From assembly GCA_042140185.1 (NCBI GenBank), contig CP159477.1:1116001-1180000 (forward strand): DNA of 64,000 nt. Reading direction: 5' to 3'. The translations under genes and the position numbers were made by a program. Positions within the stretch are counted from its first letter, which is position 1. Each line of letters begins with the position of its first letter. The notes beneath the pieces are model-generated. The model did not search any database. It was given only the letters and a program-made list of their open reading frames with translations, and was not told the origin of the DNA. Positions 51,641 through 61,553 of the stretch are shown piece after piece. Source of the stretch: JANSXG01 sp024743075. Lineage in GTDB: Bacteria; Planctomycetota; Phycisphaerae; Phycisphaerales; UBA1924.

Positions 51641-54034
51641 GTGCAGGAGCTCGCCTCGAATCTGATGAACATCACCACGCTGCTCGGTGCGAGCGGCGGG
51701 GAGTCACTGTTCACGTATCAGGAATCATCGGGCGGCCCCGGCTGGCTCGGCCTGATCCCGGTCCTCCCGGCCATCGCCGCGCTGATCTGCCTGCTCCTGC
51801 TCTTCCTCGCCCGAAAGGGCATGGCCAGCGGCAAGAGCCGAGGCCCCGCCTACCTCGTCCTCGGCTTCCTCGCCCTCTCGTTCATCCTCACCCTCTCCGG
51901 CTTCCTCATGTGGAACGGACAGGGCAAGCCCGCGTGGATCGTCACGCTCTTTGACTGGATCAACATCACCTGGAATTCCGGTGACGGCGAGCAGAGCCTC
52001 ATCGCGAACTTCGGCTTCTACTTCGACGGCCTCTCGTTCTTGTGGATGCTCTTCGTCACCTTCCTCGGGTCGATGATCTGCCTCTACGCCTCCGAGTACA
52101 TGAGCGGCGACAAGGGCTACGCCCGCTTCTTCGCCGCCTTCGGCCTCTTCGTCGCCTCCATGGCCTGCCTGGTGCTCGGCGACAACCTCGTCATGCTGTA
52201 CCTCGGCTGGGAGGGCGTCGGCCTCTGCAGCTACATGCTGATCGGCTACTTCTACACCAAGCCCGAAGCCGTCGCCGCTGCCAAGAAGGCGTTCATCGTC
52301 AACCGCATCGGTGACCTCGGTCTCGCTCTGGGCCTCTACCTCGTCTACACCACCTTCGGCACCGTCCAGTACGACGAACTCTTCCGCGCCGTCGCCGAAC
52401 GCACAGACGCCGCCGGCAACCCGCTCGACTTCGCGACCATGTGGCAGTCGTGGGCCATCCCCTGCCTGCTCATGATCGGCGCCTTCGGCAAGTCCGCCCA
52501 GTTCCCCCTCTACGTTTGGCTTCCCGACGCCATGGAAGGCCCGACCCCGGTCTCGGCGCTCATCCATGCCGCCACCATGGTGACCGCCGGCGTCTACATG
52601 ATCGCGCGCATGTTCCCGCTGTTCCTCATGGACCCGGACCTGCACGCCCTGCACGCGGTCGCCTGGATCGGCACATTCACCGCGCTGCTCGCCGCCACCA
52701 TCGGCATGGCGCAGTTCGACATCAAACGCATAATGGCGTACTCAACGGTGTCGCAGCTCGGCTACATGTTTGCGGGTCTGGGGTTCCTCACGACCACGGG
52801 CGGCGCCTACCACGTCTTCACCCACGCCTTCTTCAAGGCAACCCTGTTCCTCGCCTGCGGTGCCGTCATGCACGGCTTCGCCGGGCAGCTCGACCTCCGC
52901 AAGCTCAGCGGCCTTTGGTCCCAGCCCGGCTGGCGCATCACCTCCGTCGCCATGCTCGTCGGCTGCATCAACCTCGCCGGCCTGCCCCTCACCGCCGGTT
53001 ACTTCTCGAAGGACATGATCCTCGCCGAGGCGTTCTACACGCCCGACTCGCTCATCCACTTCTCCGGCCTCATGGGCTGGATCCTGCTCTTCACCGCCGG
53101 ACTCACCGCCTACTACACCTTCCGCGTGTTCTTCCGCGTCTTCGTCGGCCCCGAGCACTACGAGCCCGGTGACGAAGCCCACGATCACGACAGCGACGAA
53201 ACCGGCGAAGAGTCGCACCACCCGGTCGAAGAGCACGGCGACCACCACGCCGACCACTTCCACCCGCACCCGCCGGGCTGGGCTATCAATCTGGTCCTCT
53301 CGGTGCTCGCCATCGGCTCCATCCTCGCCGCCATCCCGTACTTCGTCTCCGACGGCAACGACAAGTCCAAGGGTTGGGTCGGCGACATGCTGTACTCGTC
53401 TTCGGCGTTCTACAAGAGCCCGGCAGGACACGGCGATAAGCACGGCACCGAGACCGCCGTTCTCGTGCCCGCGGATCCCGTCGTGCTGCCCGCCAGTTTC
53501 GCCGACGAACCGGCAGCCGCCGGTGCCGCGAAGGGCAAAGTCCCCGCCGCCGACGCGTGGCCCGTCCGCGATCAGGTCGAAGCCGGCTCCATCCTCGGCA
53601 TGGACCCGCACAAGGCGATGTACTACATCTCCGCGGTCTTCGGCCTCATCGGCATCCTCATCGCCGCTTACCTCCACGGCCCGAAGGGCCCCGCCGGCCT
53701 GTTCATCGGCAACCGCACGCAGGCCGCGACCAGCCGCGCCGACGCGCTGCTTCCCAAGCTCGGTCCTCTCCCGCGATGGGCGCAGAACAAGTGGTACGTC
53801 GACGAGTTCTACGAGGCGACCATCCGCCTGCCGCTCTGGGTCTTCGCAAACATCTTCCACGCCATCGACAAGTTGCTCATCGACGGCGCGCTCGTCGACG
53901 GCATCTCGTCGCTCCCCAAGGCGTTCGCCCGCTCGATCCGTCCGCTCCAGTCCGGCGTGCTCCATAGTTACGCCGCCGGCATGGCCGCCGGCCTCGGCAT
54001 CATTCTCCTCGTCGTATGGGTGTTCTCGCTGTGA
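51641..54034 (+). CDS. nuoL: NADH-quinone oxidoreductase subunit L
   Basis: I choose GTG 51641, nine bases after GAGGAA; GTG 51632 directly abuts that site. The 797-residue antiporter-like subunit has the conserved WLPDAMEGPTPVSALIHAAT segment and about 16 membrane helices. A His-rich loop lies near residues 510-545 (DEAHDHDSDETGEESHHPVE; EHGDHHADHFHPHPP), then an Ala/Asp/Lys-rich insertion before the last helices. NuoL is the distal pump of complex I. The final bases overlap nuoM. Confidence 0.95.
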   Translation: MQELASNLMNITTLLGASGGESLFTYQESSGGPGWLGLIPVLPAIAALICLLLLFLARKGMASGKSRGPAYLVLGFLALSFILTLSGFLMWNGQGKPAWIVTLFDWINITWNSGDGEQSLIANFGFYFDGLSFLWMLFVTFLGSMICLYASEYMSGDKGYARFFAAFGLFVASMACLVLGDNLVMLYLGWEGVGLCSYMLIGYFYTKPEAVAAAKKAFIVNRIGDLGLALGLYLVYTTFGTVQYDELFRAVAERTDAAGNPLDFATMWQSWAIPCLLMIGAFGKSAQFPLYVWLPDAMEGPTPVSALIHAATMVTAGVYMIARMFPLFLMDPDLHALHAVAWIGTFTALLAATIGMAQFDIKRIMAYSTVSQLGYMFAGLGFLTTTGGAYHVFTHAFFKATLFLACGAVMHGFAGQLDLRKLSGLWSQPGWRITSVAMLVGCINLAGLPLTAGYFSKDMILAEAFYTPDSLIHFSGLMGWILLFTAGLTAYYTFRVFFRVFVGPEHYEPGDEAHDHDSDETGEESHHPVEEHGDHHADHFHPHPPGWAINLVLSVLAIGSILAAIPYFVSDGNDKSKGWVGDMLYSSSAFYKSPAGHGDKHGTETAVLVPADPVVLPASFADEPAAAGAAKGKVPAADAWPVRDQVEAGSILGMDPHKAMYYISAVFGLIGILIAAYLHGPKGPAGLFIGNRTQAATSRADALLPKLGPLPRWAQNKWYVDEFYEATIRLPLWVFANIFHAIDKLLIDGALVDGISSLPKAFARSIRPLQSGVLHSYAAGMAAGLGIILLVVWVFSL

Positions 54035-55676
54035 TCCTGTGGTCGCTCATCCTGATCCCCGCCGCGGCCTCTGTGCTCATCGCGATGCGCACAGAGAAAT
54101 CCGCGCAGACCGTCGCGATGATCTCGTCGCTGATCGGCGTGGTGCTGGCCCTCGTCGCCGCCGCACAGTTCGACTGGTCGAACTCCGGCGCGATGCAGCT
54201 CGGCACCGAGACGGGTATCCCGCTCATCCCTGCCCTCGGCGTGACCCTGTCCACCGGCGTTGACGCGATCGCTCTGTGGCTGATCATCCTCGCCGCCTTC
54301 CTCCAGCCGCTCATGGTCTGGGGCTCGTCCACCGCCATCAACGAGAACAAGCGGTCGTACTACGGCTGGCTCACCGCCCTCTTCCCGGCCATGGTCGGCG
54401 TATTCGTCGCCCGCGACCTCATCTTCTTCTACGCGTGCTTCGAGCTCACGCTCGTTCCCATGTACGTGCTCATCTCCAGCTTCGGCTCGACCAACCGCAA
54501 AAAGGCCGCCACCAAGTTCTTCCTCTACACCTTTACCGGCTCCATCATCGCCCTCGCCGGTCTTGTTTATGTCGCGGTGTTCAACCTTAACCTCGACCCG
54601 GCGACCTTCGCGGGCGCTGGTGCGTGGAACTTCGACATCGCCGTCCTGCAGCAGGCCGCACAGGAGATGCCTGTCGGCCAGCAGGGCCTCGTGCTCTTCG
54701 CCATGATGGCGGGCTTCGCCGTCAAGGTCCCGCTCTTCCCCGTCCACACCTGGCTGCCGCTGGCCCACACCGAAGCCCCGACCGCCGGCTCGGTCATCCT
54801 CGCCGGCGTGCTGCTCAAGCTCGGCACCTACGCCATCCTCCGCTTCGTCGTGCCCTTCGCACCCGACGCGGTCCTCGAGTGGGCCTGGCTCATCGCCGTC
54901 TTCGCCATCGTCGGCATCGTGTACGCCGGCCTGATCTGCTGGGTCCAGCGCGATGTCAAGAAACTCGTCGCCTACTCCTCCGTCAGCCACCTCGGCTTCT
55001 GCGTCCTCGGCCTGTTCGCGCTGAACATGACCGGCCTGCAGGGCGCGGTCCTCTACATGATCAACCATGGCCTCTCGACTGGCGCCTCTTCTTCTGCATC
55101 GGCATGATGTACGAGCGCTACCACACCCGCTCGTTCAACGACCTCGGCGGCCTCGCCCGCAAGATGCCCGTCTGGGCCTTCTTCATGGGCTTCTTCACCA
55201 TGGCCTCCGTCGGACTGCCCGGACTCAACGGCTTCGTTTCCGAGTTCCTCTGCCTCATCGGCACCTTCCAGTCCGGAGCCGATGGAGTCGGCGGAACCTT
55301 CGGTCCGCTCGGCCCGTGGTACGCCGCGATCGCCGGTTCCGGCATGATCGTCGCCGCCATCTACCTGCTGTTCATGATGGGCAAACTCGTCTTCGGCCCC
55401 TTCCGCGAGCCCGACGGCTACGAGCACCACGGCCCGCTCCCCGAAGACCTCTCGCCCCGCGAGATCGGCATCTGCGTCGCATTGGCGGTGCCCTGCCTCG
55501 TGCTCGGCCTCTACCCGAAGCTGATCACCGACTCGCTCGAAGCACCGCTCCAGCAGACCATCGACATCTACACGGGCGAGGACCCCGCGCTCGCTGACGC
55601 CAACAATCCGATGACCGTCGCTCTCGTGCCCGTCGATCGCACCCCCTCGGTTCTGTTCGAGGAGGCCACCCGATGA
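54016..55676 (+). CDS. nuoM: NADH-quinone oxidoreductase subunit M, frameshifted near 55087
   Basis: ATG 54016 overlaps the end of nuoL. The protein shows YACFELTLVPMYVLISSFGS and HTEAPTAGSVILAGVLLKLG. At 55084-55090 the sequence GGCGCCTCTTC lacks one C; adding it restores STGALFFCIGMMYERYHTRS, the usual NuoM reading. The total would be about 553 residues. It is a middle pump of complex I. The break is almost certainly an assembly error in a housekeeping gene. The 3' end overlaps the nuoN start by 4 bases. Confidence 0.92.
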
Positions 55677-57369
55677 ACGACCTCTTGATGCACACGCTCG
55701 CCCAGACCGGCGCCGAGCAGACACCCGCCATCGTCGAGAAGCTCAAGTTCATCGTGCCCGAACTCGCCATGTTCGTCGGCGCGTGCGTGGTCATGATGCT
55801 CGGGCTCTCGAAGAACCTGCGCGTCCGCCACGCGTGCCGACCGGTCACGATCCTCACGCTGGCCGTCGCGGGCCTCATCGCCGCGTTCTCCTCGCCCGCG
55901 ATGGAGACTTCGCTTCTCCCGAACCTTTCGGGGTTCGTGAAGGTGCTCACCGCGATCATCGGCATCCTGCTCGCGATGCTCATGACAGGAGTGGTCGACC
56001 GCGACTACGAGGCCTCCGTCGCCAGCGGACGAGCCTTCGACGCCATCCGCTCCAACCGCGGCGAGTTCTACGCCTTCTTCCTCTTCTCGCTCACCGGCCT
56101 CATGCTCTGCGCAACCGCCGATGACCTCATCTGGCTCTTCCTCGCCCTCGAACTGACCTCCCTCCCGACCTACGTCATGGTCAGCATCTCCGGAGCGGGC
56201 ACAACAGCGAAGCACGGGCCCAGGAAGCCGGCGTCAAGTACTTCTTCCTCGGCGCGTTCGGCGCCGCCATGTTCGTCATGGGCTTCGCGCTGCTCTACGG
56301 AGCCACCGGCACCACCACGCTCTTCGGTGACGGTTCGATCGCCGAAGTCCTCCGCTCGTACGCCTCGGAGACCGGCTCCATCGGAGCGATCGCCACGCTC
56401 GGCGCCGTCTTCTCGATCGTCGGTGTCTGTTTCAAGATCGCCGCGGTTCCGATGCACTTCTACACCGCCGACGTCTACCAGGGCGCCGCCACCCCCGTCT
56501 CCGCCTTTCTCGCCTTCGTGCCCAAGACCGCCGGCTTCATCGCCCTCATCTTGCTCGCCAGCGCCATCGGCTGGAACTTCGCCTCCGGCGACAGCGCCGA
56601 TGCTGGCGCACTGCCCGAGTCGATCCGCGTGCTGCTGTGGGTGATCGCCGCCCTCACCATGATCGTCGGCAACGTCATGGCCCTGCTCCAGCGCTCGGTC
56701 AAGCGCATCCTCGCCTACTCGTCGATTGCCCACTCCGGCTACATGATCGTCGGCCTGATTGCTGGCCCGCAGGACGGCACCAGCGGCCTCGCCGCCATCC
56801 TCTTCTACCTGCTCTGCTACGGCGTTATGAACCTCGGCGCCTTCGGCGTCGTCGCCTGCCTCGAGTACGACAAGGACGGCAAACGCGAGGAAGTCGAGGA
56901 CATCGACGACCTCCGAGGCCTCGTCCGCTCGCGCCCCGCCCTCGGCATCACTATGGTCGTCTGCTCACTGAGTCTGCTCGGCCTGCCGATCCTCCTCGGC
57001 TTCATGGGCAAGCTCTTCCTGTTCGCCTCCGGCATCTCCGCCGGCGAGATCGCGCTGGTCGTTGTCATGGCGATCAACTCCGCCATCGGCGCGTATTACT
57101 ACCTCCGCCTCGCCTTCTTCCCGCTCCTCGAATCCCGCGACGAAGACGCCGAGCCCATGCAGACCTCGCCATACCTCTCGCGAACCATCGCCTCGGTCAT
57201 TTCCGCCGGCGGCGTGCTCGCCCTCATCCCGCTGACCCACACCCTCTGGACGCAGGCTGAATTCGCCGCGACCCTCGAGGACCCGGCCATCACCGCCGTC
57301 GCTCAGCCCGATGAGGACGCCGGCGACGGCCCGGTCATCGAGCCGGTCAGTGTGATCCGCGAGCGCTGA
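55673..57369 (+). CDS. nuoN: NADH-quinone oxidoreductase subunit N, frameshifted near 56200
   Basis: The protein starts at ATG 55673 (ATGA with nuoM). The N-terminal half has WLFLALELTSLPTYVMVSIS. Near 56200 one base is missing (probably a C before ACAACAG), after which HNSEARAQEAGVKYFFLGAF resumes. The second half contains YQGAATPVSAFLAFVPKTAG and RSVKRILAYSSIAHSGYMIV, both NuoN hallmarks. The restored protein has about 565 residues. It is the last gene of the membrane-arm operon, followed by a terminator. Confidence 0.92.
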
Positions 57370-57404
57370 ACGCCCCCAGACCACACCGGGTCAGCCCAAT
57401 GAAA

Positions 57405-57436
57405 AACCGGATGCCCATGGCATCCGGTTGTCGTTT
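57405..57436. terminator. bidirectional terminator between nuoN and a leftward gene
   Basis: AACCGGATGCC (57405-57415) pairs perfectly with GGCATCCGGTT (57419-57429) around CAT. TTTT follows on the right (57433-57436), and AAAA precedes on the left (57402-57405), so it works for both convergent transcripts. Confidence 0.85.
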
Positions 57437-57456
57437 TACGATCCGTCGTTCCCGGT

Positions 57457-58245
57457 TCAGGCCGCCTTGGCCGCGGGTTTCTTCGCCGGTGCATTCGCGT
57501 TGTTCGACAGCGTGTTCAGGCCCTTCAGACCGCCGCCGATCTGCAGCACCGCGCCGATCATCGCGACCGAGCCGACGATGAACGGCACCACGGTCGGGTG
57601 CTTGGTCATGCCGTCGATCACCGCGGTCCGCCACGCTTCGACCTCGATCATCGCTGAGATCGCCCCCAGGCACAGCAGCGTTGAGCCTCCGACCGTCGTC
57701 AGGATGACGACCACGCCCCGGAACGCCAGGAACGCGAGCATGCCCACGATGATCAGCCCGACGATCGCGCCGACATAGTGCTGCTCCGGCGGCTGACCGA
57801 TCGCCGTCCACACGTTCGCACCGGCGAACGCTCCGGCGAGCCCGCCGAACAGGCTCGCCGCGTATCGAAGCAGCGGCCACGCCAGCATCGCCGTCAGCAG
57901 GCCCAGACTCGTTGCCACGATCGTCTGGCGCACGATGCTGTCGCCGTACTCGACACCCGCCCACACGCCGCCGAGGCCGGCGAGCAGGACGATCACGAGT
58001 TTGTGCCAGCGGTACCCGTTGAACACGCAGATCGCGCCCAGCACCATGAAGATCACGGCCCAGACGATGTTCAGTTCCGTCAGCGCCTGCGCCAGTTTCT
58101 CCGGGTGGTTCAGAAGGTCCGCGCGACGCAGCGAAGAGTCCGAGAAGATCGCCATCGGCGACGGGCCGGGGTCCGGCAGCGCGGGCGCGCCCTCTTCGGG
58201 TGCCGTTTGCGCGAGCGGTAAGGCGGTGAGCAGTTTGAAGAGCAT
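57457..58245 (-). CDS. multi-pass membrane protein, DUF4203-like
   Basis: ATG 58243-58245 behind GGAGGG gives 262 residues. After a Pro/Ala-rich N-terminus (possible signal segment LFKLLTALPLAQT) come about seven short hydrophobic helices (IVWAVIFMVLGAICVFNGYR; KLVIVLLAGLGGVWAGVEYG; LFGGLAGAFAGANVWTAIG), Gly-rich as in the DUF4203/TMEM198 group. Function is unknown. The tail is Ala/Lys-rich. It is followed leftward by the shared terminator and preceded by a related gene. Confidence 0.65.
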   Translation of the reverse strand: MLFKLLTALPLAQTAPEEGAPALPDPGPSPMAIFSDSSLRRADLLNHPEKLAQALTELNIVWAVIFMVLGAICVFNGYRWHKLVIVLLAGLGGVWAGVEYGDSIVRQTIVATSLGLLTAMLAWPLLRYAASLFGGLAGAFAGANVWTAIGQPPEQHYVGAIVGLIIVGMLAFLAFRGVVVILTTVGGSTLLCLGAISAMIEVEAWRTAVIDGMTKHPTVVPFIVGSVAMIGAVLQIGGGLKGLNTLSNNANAPAKKPAAKAA

Positions 58246-58332
58246 GAGGGCATCCCTCCGTGGAAAATCGGTCGTCGCAGCCGTGCGACGAAACACTCCC
58301 CGTCCGCGCGACAACCGCGCTGCAAGAGAGGC

Positions 58333-59320
58333 TCAGCCGGATTTATCGGTTGTCTGTTTGGGGCGTCGCCACTGAATCAGCAGACCCAGCACCGATAACA
58401 CAAACCAGACCAAGACCCAGACCAGTGGCTCGCTCGGCAGCCGATCCAGCCACGGGGCTCCGAACGCCGCTCCGAGCCAGATCAGCGCGGGCACCCAGAT
58501 CAGAGGCCCGGCGAACGCGGTGATCAGCACCGCGGACTTCTTCGTCGCGATCATCCCGAGCCCGAAGCCAAGGATGTTCCCGGCCAGCGCGACCACGATG
58601 ATCAGCCCCTTCTCCTTCGTGGGCAATTGCTCCCACGTCGGGCGAAGGCGCTCGCGGACCGAGCGGAAGACTTCGCTGAGTTTGCGTGCGCCCTCCTTCG
58701 CCGAATCGATGCGGCGCTGGTACCGCTCCCGGGCCTCGGGGTCGTCTGGGAACGCTTCCTCCGGGATCACCGGCACCAGCGAGTTCTCTCCCGGTAGCGA
58801 CCCGGTCGCCTGCTCGCGCAGTCGCTCGTACTCGGCGTAGATCTCTTCCCAGACCGAGCGCTGGGTTTCCACTTCCGCCTCGGTGGGCTGCGAGAAATCG
58901 GGCTTCACATCGAAGTACGCCGCGGTGCCGATCAGTCCGAGGGCTCCGAGCAGCACCGCCATGGTCCAGGCGACGGTGAACCGGAACGCGACCAGCCCGA
59001 CCAGCAGGCCGAGCGCGCCGCCGGTGACCGCCACGATGACCGCGGGGGTGTCGTAGCCGATCATCGCGGGCACGAGCAGACCCACCTGCGCGCCACGGCG
59101 CACCGAGCAGGCCGAAGCCGATCCGCAGCGACTTACCTCCGAACAGCCAGAGCAGCAGGCCACCGAGGAAGACCATTCCCATCACGGCGTGGTTGGACAG
59201 GCCGAGGTCCTGAAACTGCTGCAGCACCGATTCCCCCGCGCCGAAAAGATCCTCGAACCCATCGGGGATCGCCAGCCGGGACGGCTCCGGCGACGGGTTG
59301 TCGAGGGGTGGGGGATTCAT
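58333..59320 (-). CDS. multi-pass membrane protein, frameshifted near 59090
   Basis: The start at 59320 (MNPPPLDNPSPEPSRLAIPD) leads to GLSNHAVMGMVFLGGLLLWL, then the frame changes near 59090 to AQVGLLVPAMIGYDTPAVIV. Unlike the other breaks, this one has one base too many (or two too few). The remainder has helices (ALGLLVGLVAFRFTVAWTMA), a long charged loop (residues about 100-200, rich in Glu and Arg) and two more helix pairs. It is probably a relative of the downstream membrane protein. Function is unknown. Confidence 0.6.
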
Positions 59321-59441
59321 GTCTCGGATTCGGCTCTCGCGGGCGCAGATGAAGATCTGGGTATCGTGTGCTTCACTATATGCCGATTCGGATTCTGTCC
59401 GAACAGGTTTCGCGGCTCAGTCAGATGTATCGGAGCGGTCG

Positions 59442-60656
59442 ATGGCAGGCGTGGAAGGATCGAGCGAACAACCCGAGAAGTCGCCGAAGGGCAGGTCCGA
59501 AAACTCGGGCGCGACCGGCGATTTGTCGCATCTCGAAGTCCGGGCCGGTGGCCCGCCACCGTTCTCGCTCGACGACCTGCGCAAGGGCATCGATGAAGTC
59601 GATGCCAAGCTGATCGAACTGCTCAACACCCGCGCCGAGCTCGTGGTCAACGTCGGCAAGGTCAAGCGGGGCGACGGCACGCCGATCTACGCGCCGCATC
59701 GCGAGCAGGCGGTGCTCAAGAAAGTGCTCGAGGCCAGCCGCGGGCCGATGCTCAGTCGCACGATCGAAGCGGTGTACCGCGAGATCATGTCCGGCTCGTT
59801 CGCGCTCGAGCAGCCGCTGCGGATCGGGTATCTCGGCCCGCCCGGCAGCTTCAGCCACGAGGCGGCCCAGAAGCAGTTCGGCTCGAGCGTGTCGTTCGAG
59901 GACCTGCGCGAGATCGAGGGTGTGTTCACCGAGGTCGTGCGCGGGCACGTGGACTACGGCATGGTGCCGATCGAGAACTCCGCGCACGGCGGCGTGGCCG
60001 AAGCGCTCGACGCGTTCCGGCGCTACGCGAGCGATGTGAACATCTACGCGGAAGTCCAGCTCGGCGTTCGCCAGGCGCTGCTCGCCAACTGCCAGCCGAG
60101 CGAAGTGAAGCGCATCCACTCCAAGCCCGAAGCGCTGAGCCAGTGCCGCAAGTGGCTGGCGACGCAGTACCCCAAGGCGGAACTGGTGCCGGCGGTGAGC
60201 ACCAGCCGCGCGGTGCAGATCGCCAAGGCCGAGGGGCTGCTGGAAGAACACGCCGGCAGCGCGGCCATCGGGTCGAAGCTGGCCGGCCAGCTCTACGGCG
60301 TGCAGGTGCTGTTCGAGAACATCGAGGACGACCCGAACAACGTGACGCGGTTCTTCGTGATCTCCAAGCAGAGCGCCAAGCCGAGCGCGGACGACAAGAC
60401 GAGCATCATGTTCACGACGCCGGACAAGCCGGGCGCGCTGGTGAGCGTGCTGCGGGTGTTCCAGGACGCCCAGATCAACCTCTCGCACATCGACAAGCGC
60501 CCGAGCGGGCGGACGAATTGGGAGTACACCTTCTTCATCGATGCGCTGGGGCACCGGGATAGTGAGCGGATGGCGGGCGCGATCGAAGCGGCGCGGGCGC
60601 TGTGCTCGGACCTGGTGGTGCTGGGTAGTTATCCGCGGGCGCAGCGGGTTTTGTAG
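59442..60656 (+). CDS. pheA: bifunctional chorismate mutase/prephenate dehydratase (P-protein)
   Basis: ATG 59442 after CGGAG gives 404 residues. Residues about 40-125 are an AroQ chorismate mutase (DLRKGIDEVDAKLIELLNTR; IYAPHREQAVLKKVLEASRG). Residues about 128-305 are the dehydratase (IGYLGPPGSFSHEAAQKQFG; VPIENSAHGGVAEALDAFRR; the NNVTRFFVIS signature). Residues about 320-400 are an ACT domain (TPDKPGALVSVLRVFQDAQI) for feedback by phenylalanine. It converts chorismate to phenylpyruvate. The upstream 48 codons of the open frame are not counted, as they look non-coding. Confidence 0.95.
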   Translation: MAGVEGSSEQPEKSPKGRSENSGATGDLSHLEVRAGGPPPFSLDDLRKGIDEVDAKLIELLNTRAELVVNVGKVKRGDGTPIYAPHREQAVLKKVLEASRGPMLSRTIEAVYREIMSGSFALEQPLRIGYLGPPGSFSHEAAQKQFGSSVSFEDLREIEGVFTEVVRGHVDYGMVPIENSAHGGVAEALDAFRRYASDVNIYAEVQLGVRQALLANCQPSEVKRIHSKPEALSQCRKWLATQYPKAELVPAVSTSRAVQIAKAEGLLEEHAGSAAIGSKLAGQLYGVQVLFENIEDDPNNVTRFFVISKQSAKPSADDKTSIMFTTPDKPGALVSVLRVFQDAQINLSHIDKRPSGRTNWEYTFFIDALGHRDSERMAGAIEAARALCSDLVVLGSYPRAQRVL

Positions 60657-60695
60657 GCGAGAGCGTTTCTTGTTAGCACGTGGCTCGTGATGTTT

Positions 60696-60818
60696 GGGTG
60701 GCGTGGTCTCGTCCGACGCATTCGGACGCAGCCCACGTCGGCAACGGAATGAGATGAAATGTTCTCCACTGCGATGATGGCTGCTCGTGGGCTACGCTGT
60801 GCGCAGACCACGCCACCC
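60696..60818. repeat. two inverted copies of a palindromic repeat
   Basis: One copy lies at 60696-60737 (GTGGCGTGGTCT...GCAGCCCAC) and has an inner hairpin (CGTCCGA/TCGGACG). The other lies at 60787-60818 (GTGGGCTACGC...AGACCACGCCAC) in the opposite orientation. The shared pattern is GTGG-n-CTGCGC...AGACCA-n-G-n-CACC. They follow pheA and lie in the gap before the leftward gene at 60849, so they may help end or protect transcripts. Confidence 0.55.
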
Positions 60819-60848
60819 GCCGTTGCAACTCCGGGCGTCGTGGCCCAA

Positions 60849-61553
60849 TCAACCGGTGATATTTGCGTCGAGGGCTTCGGCTTGTCGTCTTGCCATCTTC
60901 TCGGCGCGGAGGCGCCTGAGTTCCTGCACTCGCGCATCGTGAGGGTGCATCGGGGGTGTGGGCTGCTGCGGAGGCGGAGCGTCAGCGTTTGGACAGCCGG
61001 AAGGTTCGGGCCGCCCCCTCATCCGGTCTTGCGCTGAATCCGCACCAGACCACCTTCTCCCGCGTTGGGGAGAAGGATTGGAAGATCCGACTGATGAACC
61101 GTTGTCGACATGGCCTGCGCCTTCGGCTCCGACCATGGCACCCTCGGAGGGGGTGGGCGATGTCGGCATTTCCTGTTCGGTTGCTTGGGACCCATCGCTT
61201 GCGCGATTGGGCTCTAAGCGCTCGGCTTTCGCCTTTGCCTTGGCGCGCATAGCCCGGCGAAGGCGTTTTTCGCGCTGGACGGTTCGGATGTGGAGGAGGG
61301 TCTGGATCGCCGCGAGGCGTTGGCGGTTGCGTTCGCGGGCGTAGAACGCGTCGAGCTTGGTGTCGCCAGTCGTCTGGATCGGCTTCATGCAATGGACGAG
61401 TGCTTCCAGCGCTTTCGTCTGCGCGGCGACCATGGTCACTTCGGACTCGAGGCGTTTGATGCGATACACGGCCTTGATGTGCGCGAGGGCTTCCTCGGCG
61501 GTCTGGGGGTTGAAATCTGTGGTTTCGGACGGCTGTTTTGCTGCGGTGTGCAT
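60849..61553 (-). CDS. hypothetical charged protein containing palindromic repeat sequence
   Basis: The 234-residue protein starts MHTAAKQPSETTDFNPQTAE, then has helical segments (IKRLESEVTMVAAQTKALEA; IQTLLHIRTVQREKRLRRAM), and ends VQELRRLRAEKMARRQAEAL. In between, about 60 residues (GAMVGAEGAGHVDNGSSVGS and SNPSPQRGRRWSGADSAQDR) are the translation of two unrelated repeat elements at 61014-61076 and 61109-61143. The original protein was probably shorter and the repeats were accepted in frame. No family is recognised. Confidence 0.55.
   Translation of the reverse strand: MHTAAKQPSETTDFNPQTAEEALAHIKAVYRIKRLESEVTMVAAQTKALEALVHCMKPIQTTGDTKLDAFYARERNRQRLAAIQTLLHIRTVQREKRLRRAMRAKAKAKAERLEPNRASDGSQATEQEMPTSPTPSEGAMVGAEGAGHVDNGSSVGSSNPSPQRGRRWSGADSAQDRMRGRPEPSGCPNADAPPPQQPTPPMHPHDARVQELRRLRAEKMARRQAEALDANITG
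61014..61076. repeat. REP-like element with 9-bp hairpin
   Basis: CCTTCTCCC (61053-61061) and GGGAGAAGG (61068-61076) frame GCGTTG, preceded by CCCCCTCATCCGG at 61014-61026. This combination (CTCATCCGG...CTTCTCCC-GCGTTGGGGAGAAGG) is a pattern I recall as a dispersed intergenic repeat in many bacteria. Here it sits inside an open reading frame, which it does not interrupt. Confidence 0.6.
61109..61143. repeat. third copy of the GTGGSCTGCGC palindromic repeat
   Basis: TGGCCTGCGCCTTCGGCTCC followed by GACCATGGCACCC matches the copies at 60696, 60787 and 61735. It lies within the coding sequence of the 60849-61553 gene, 33 bases after the REP-like element. Confidence 0.5.

Noticed and set aside
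52742..53965. 407-codon leftward frame opposite nuoL
   Set aside because: nuoL is unambiguous; the antisense frame is Glu/Asp/Val-rich noise.
54016..57369. nuoM and nuoN as true pseudogenes
   Set aside because: Each lacks only one base in a short run, and the restored readings match the families; identical errors occur through the contig.
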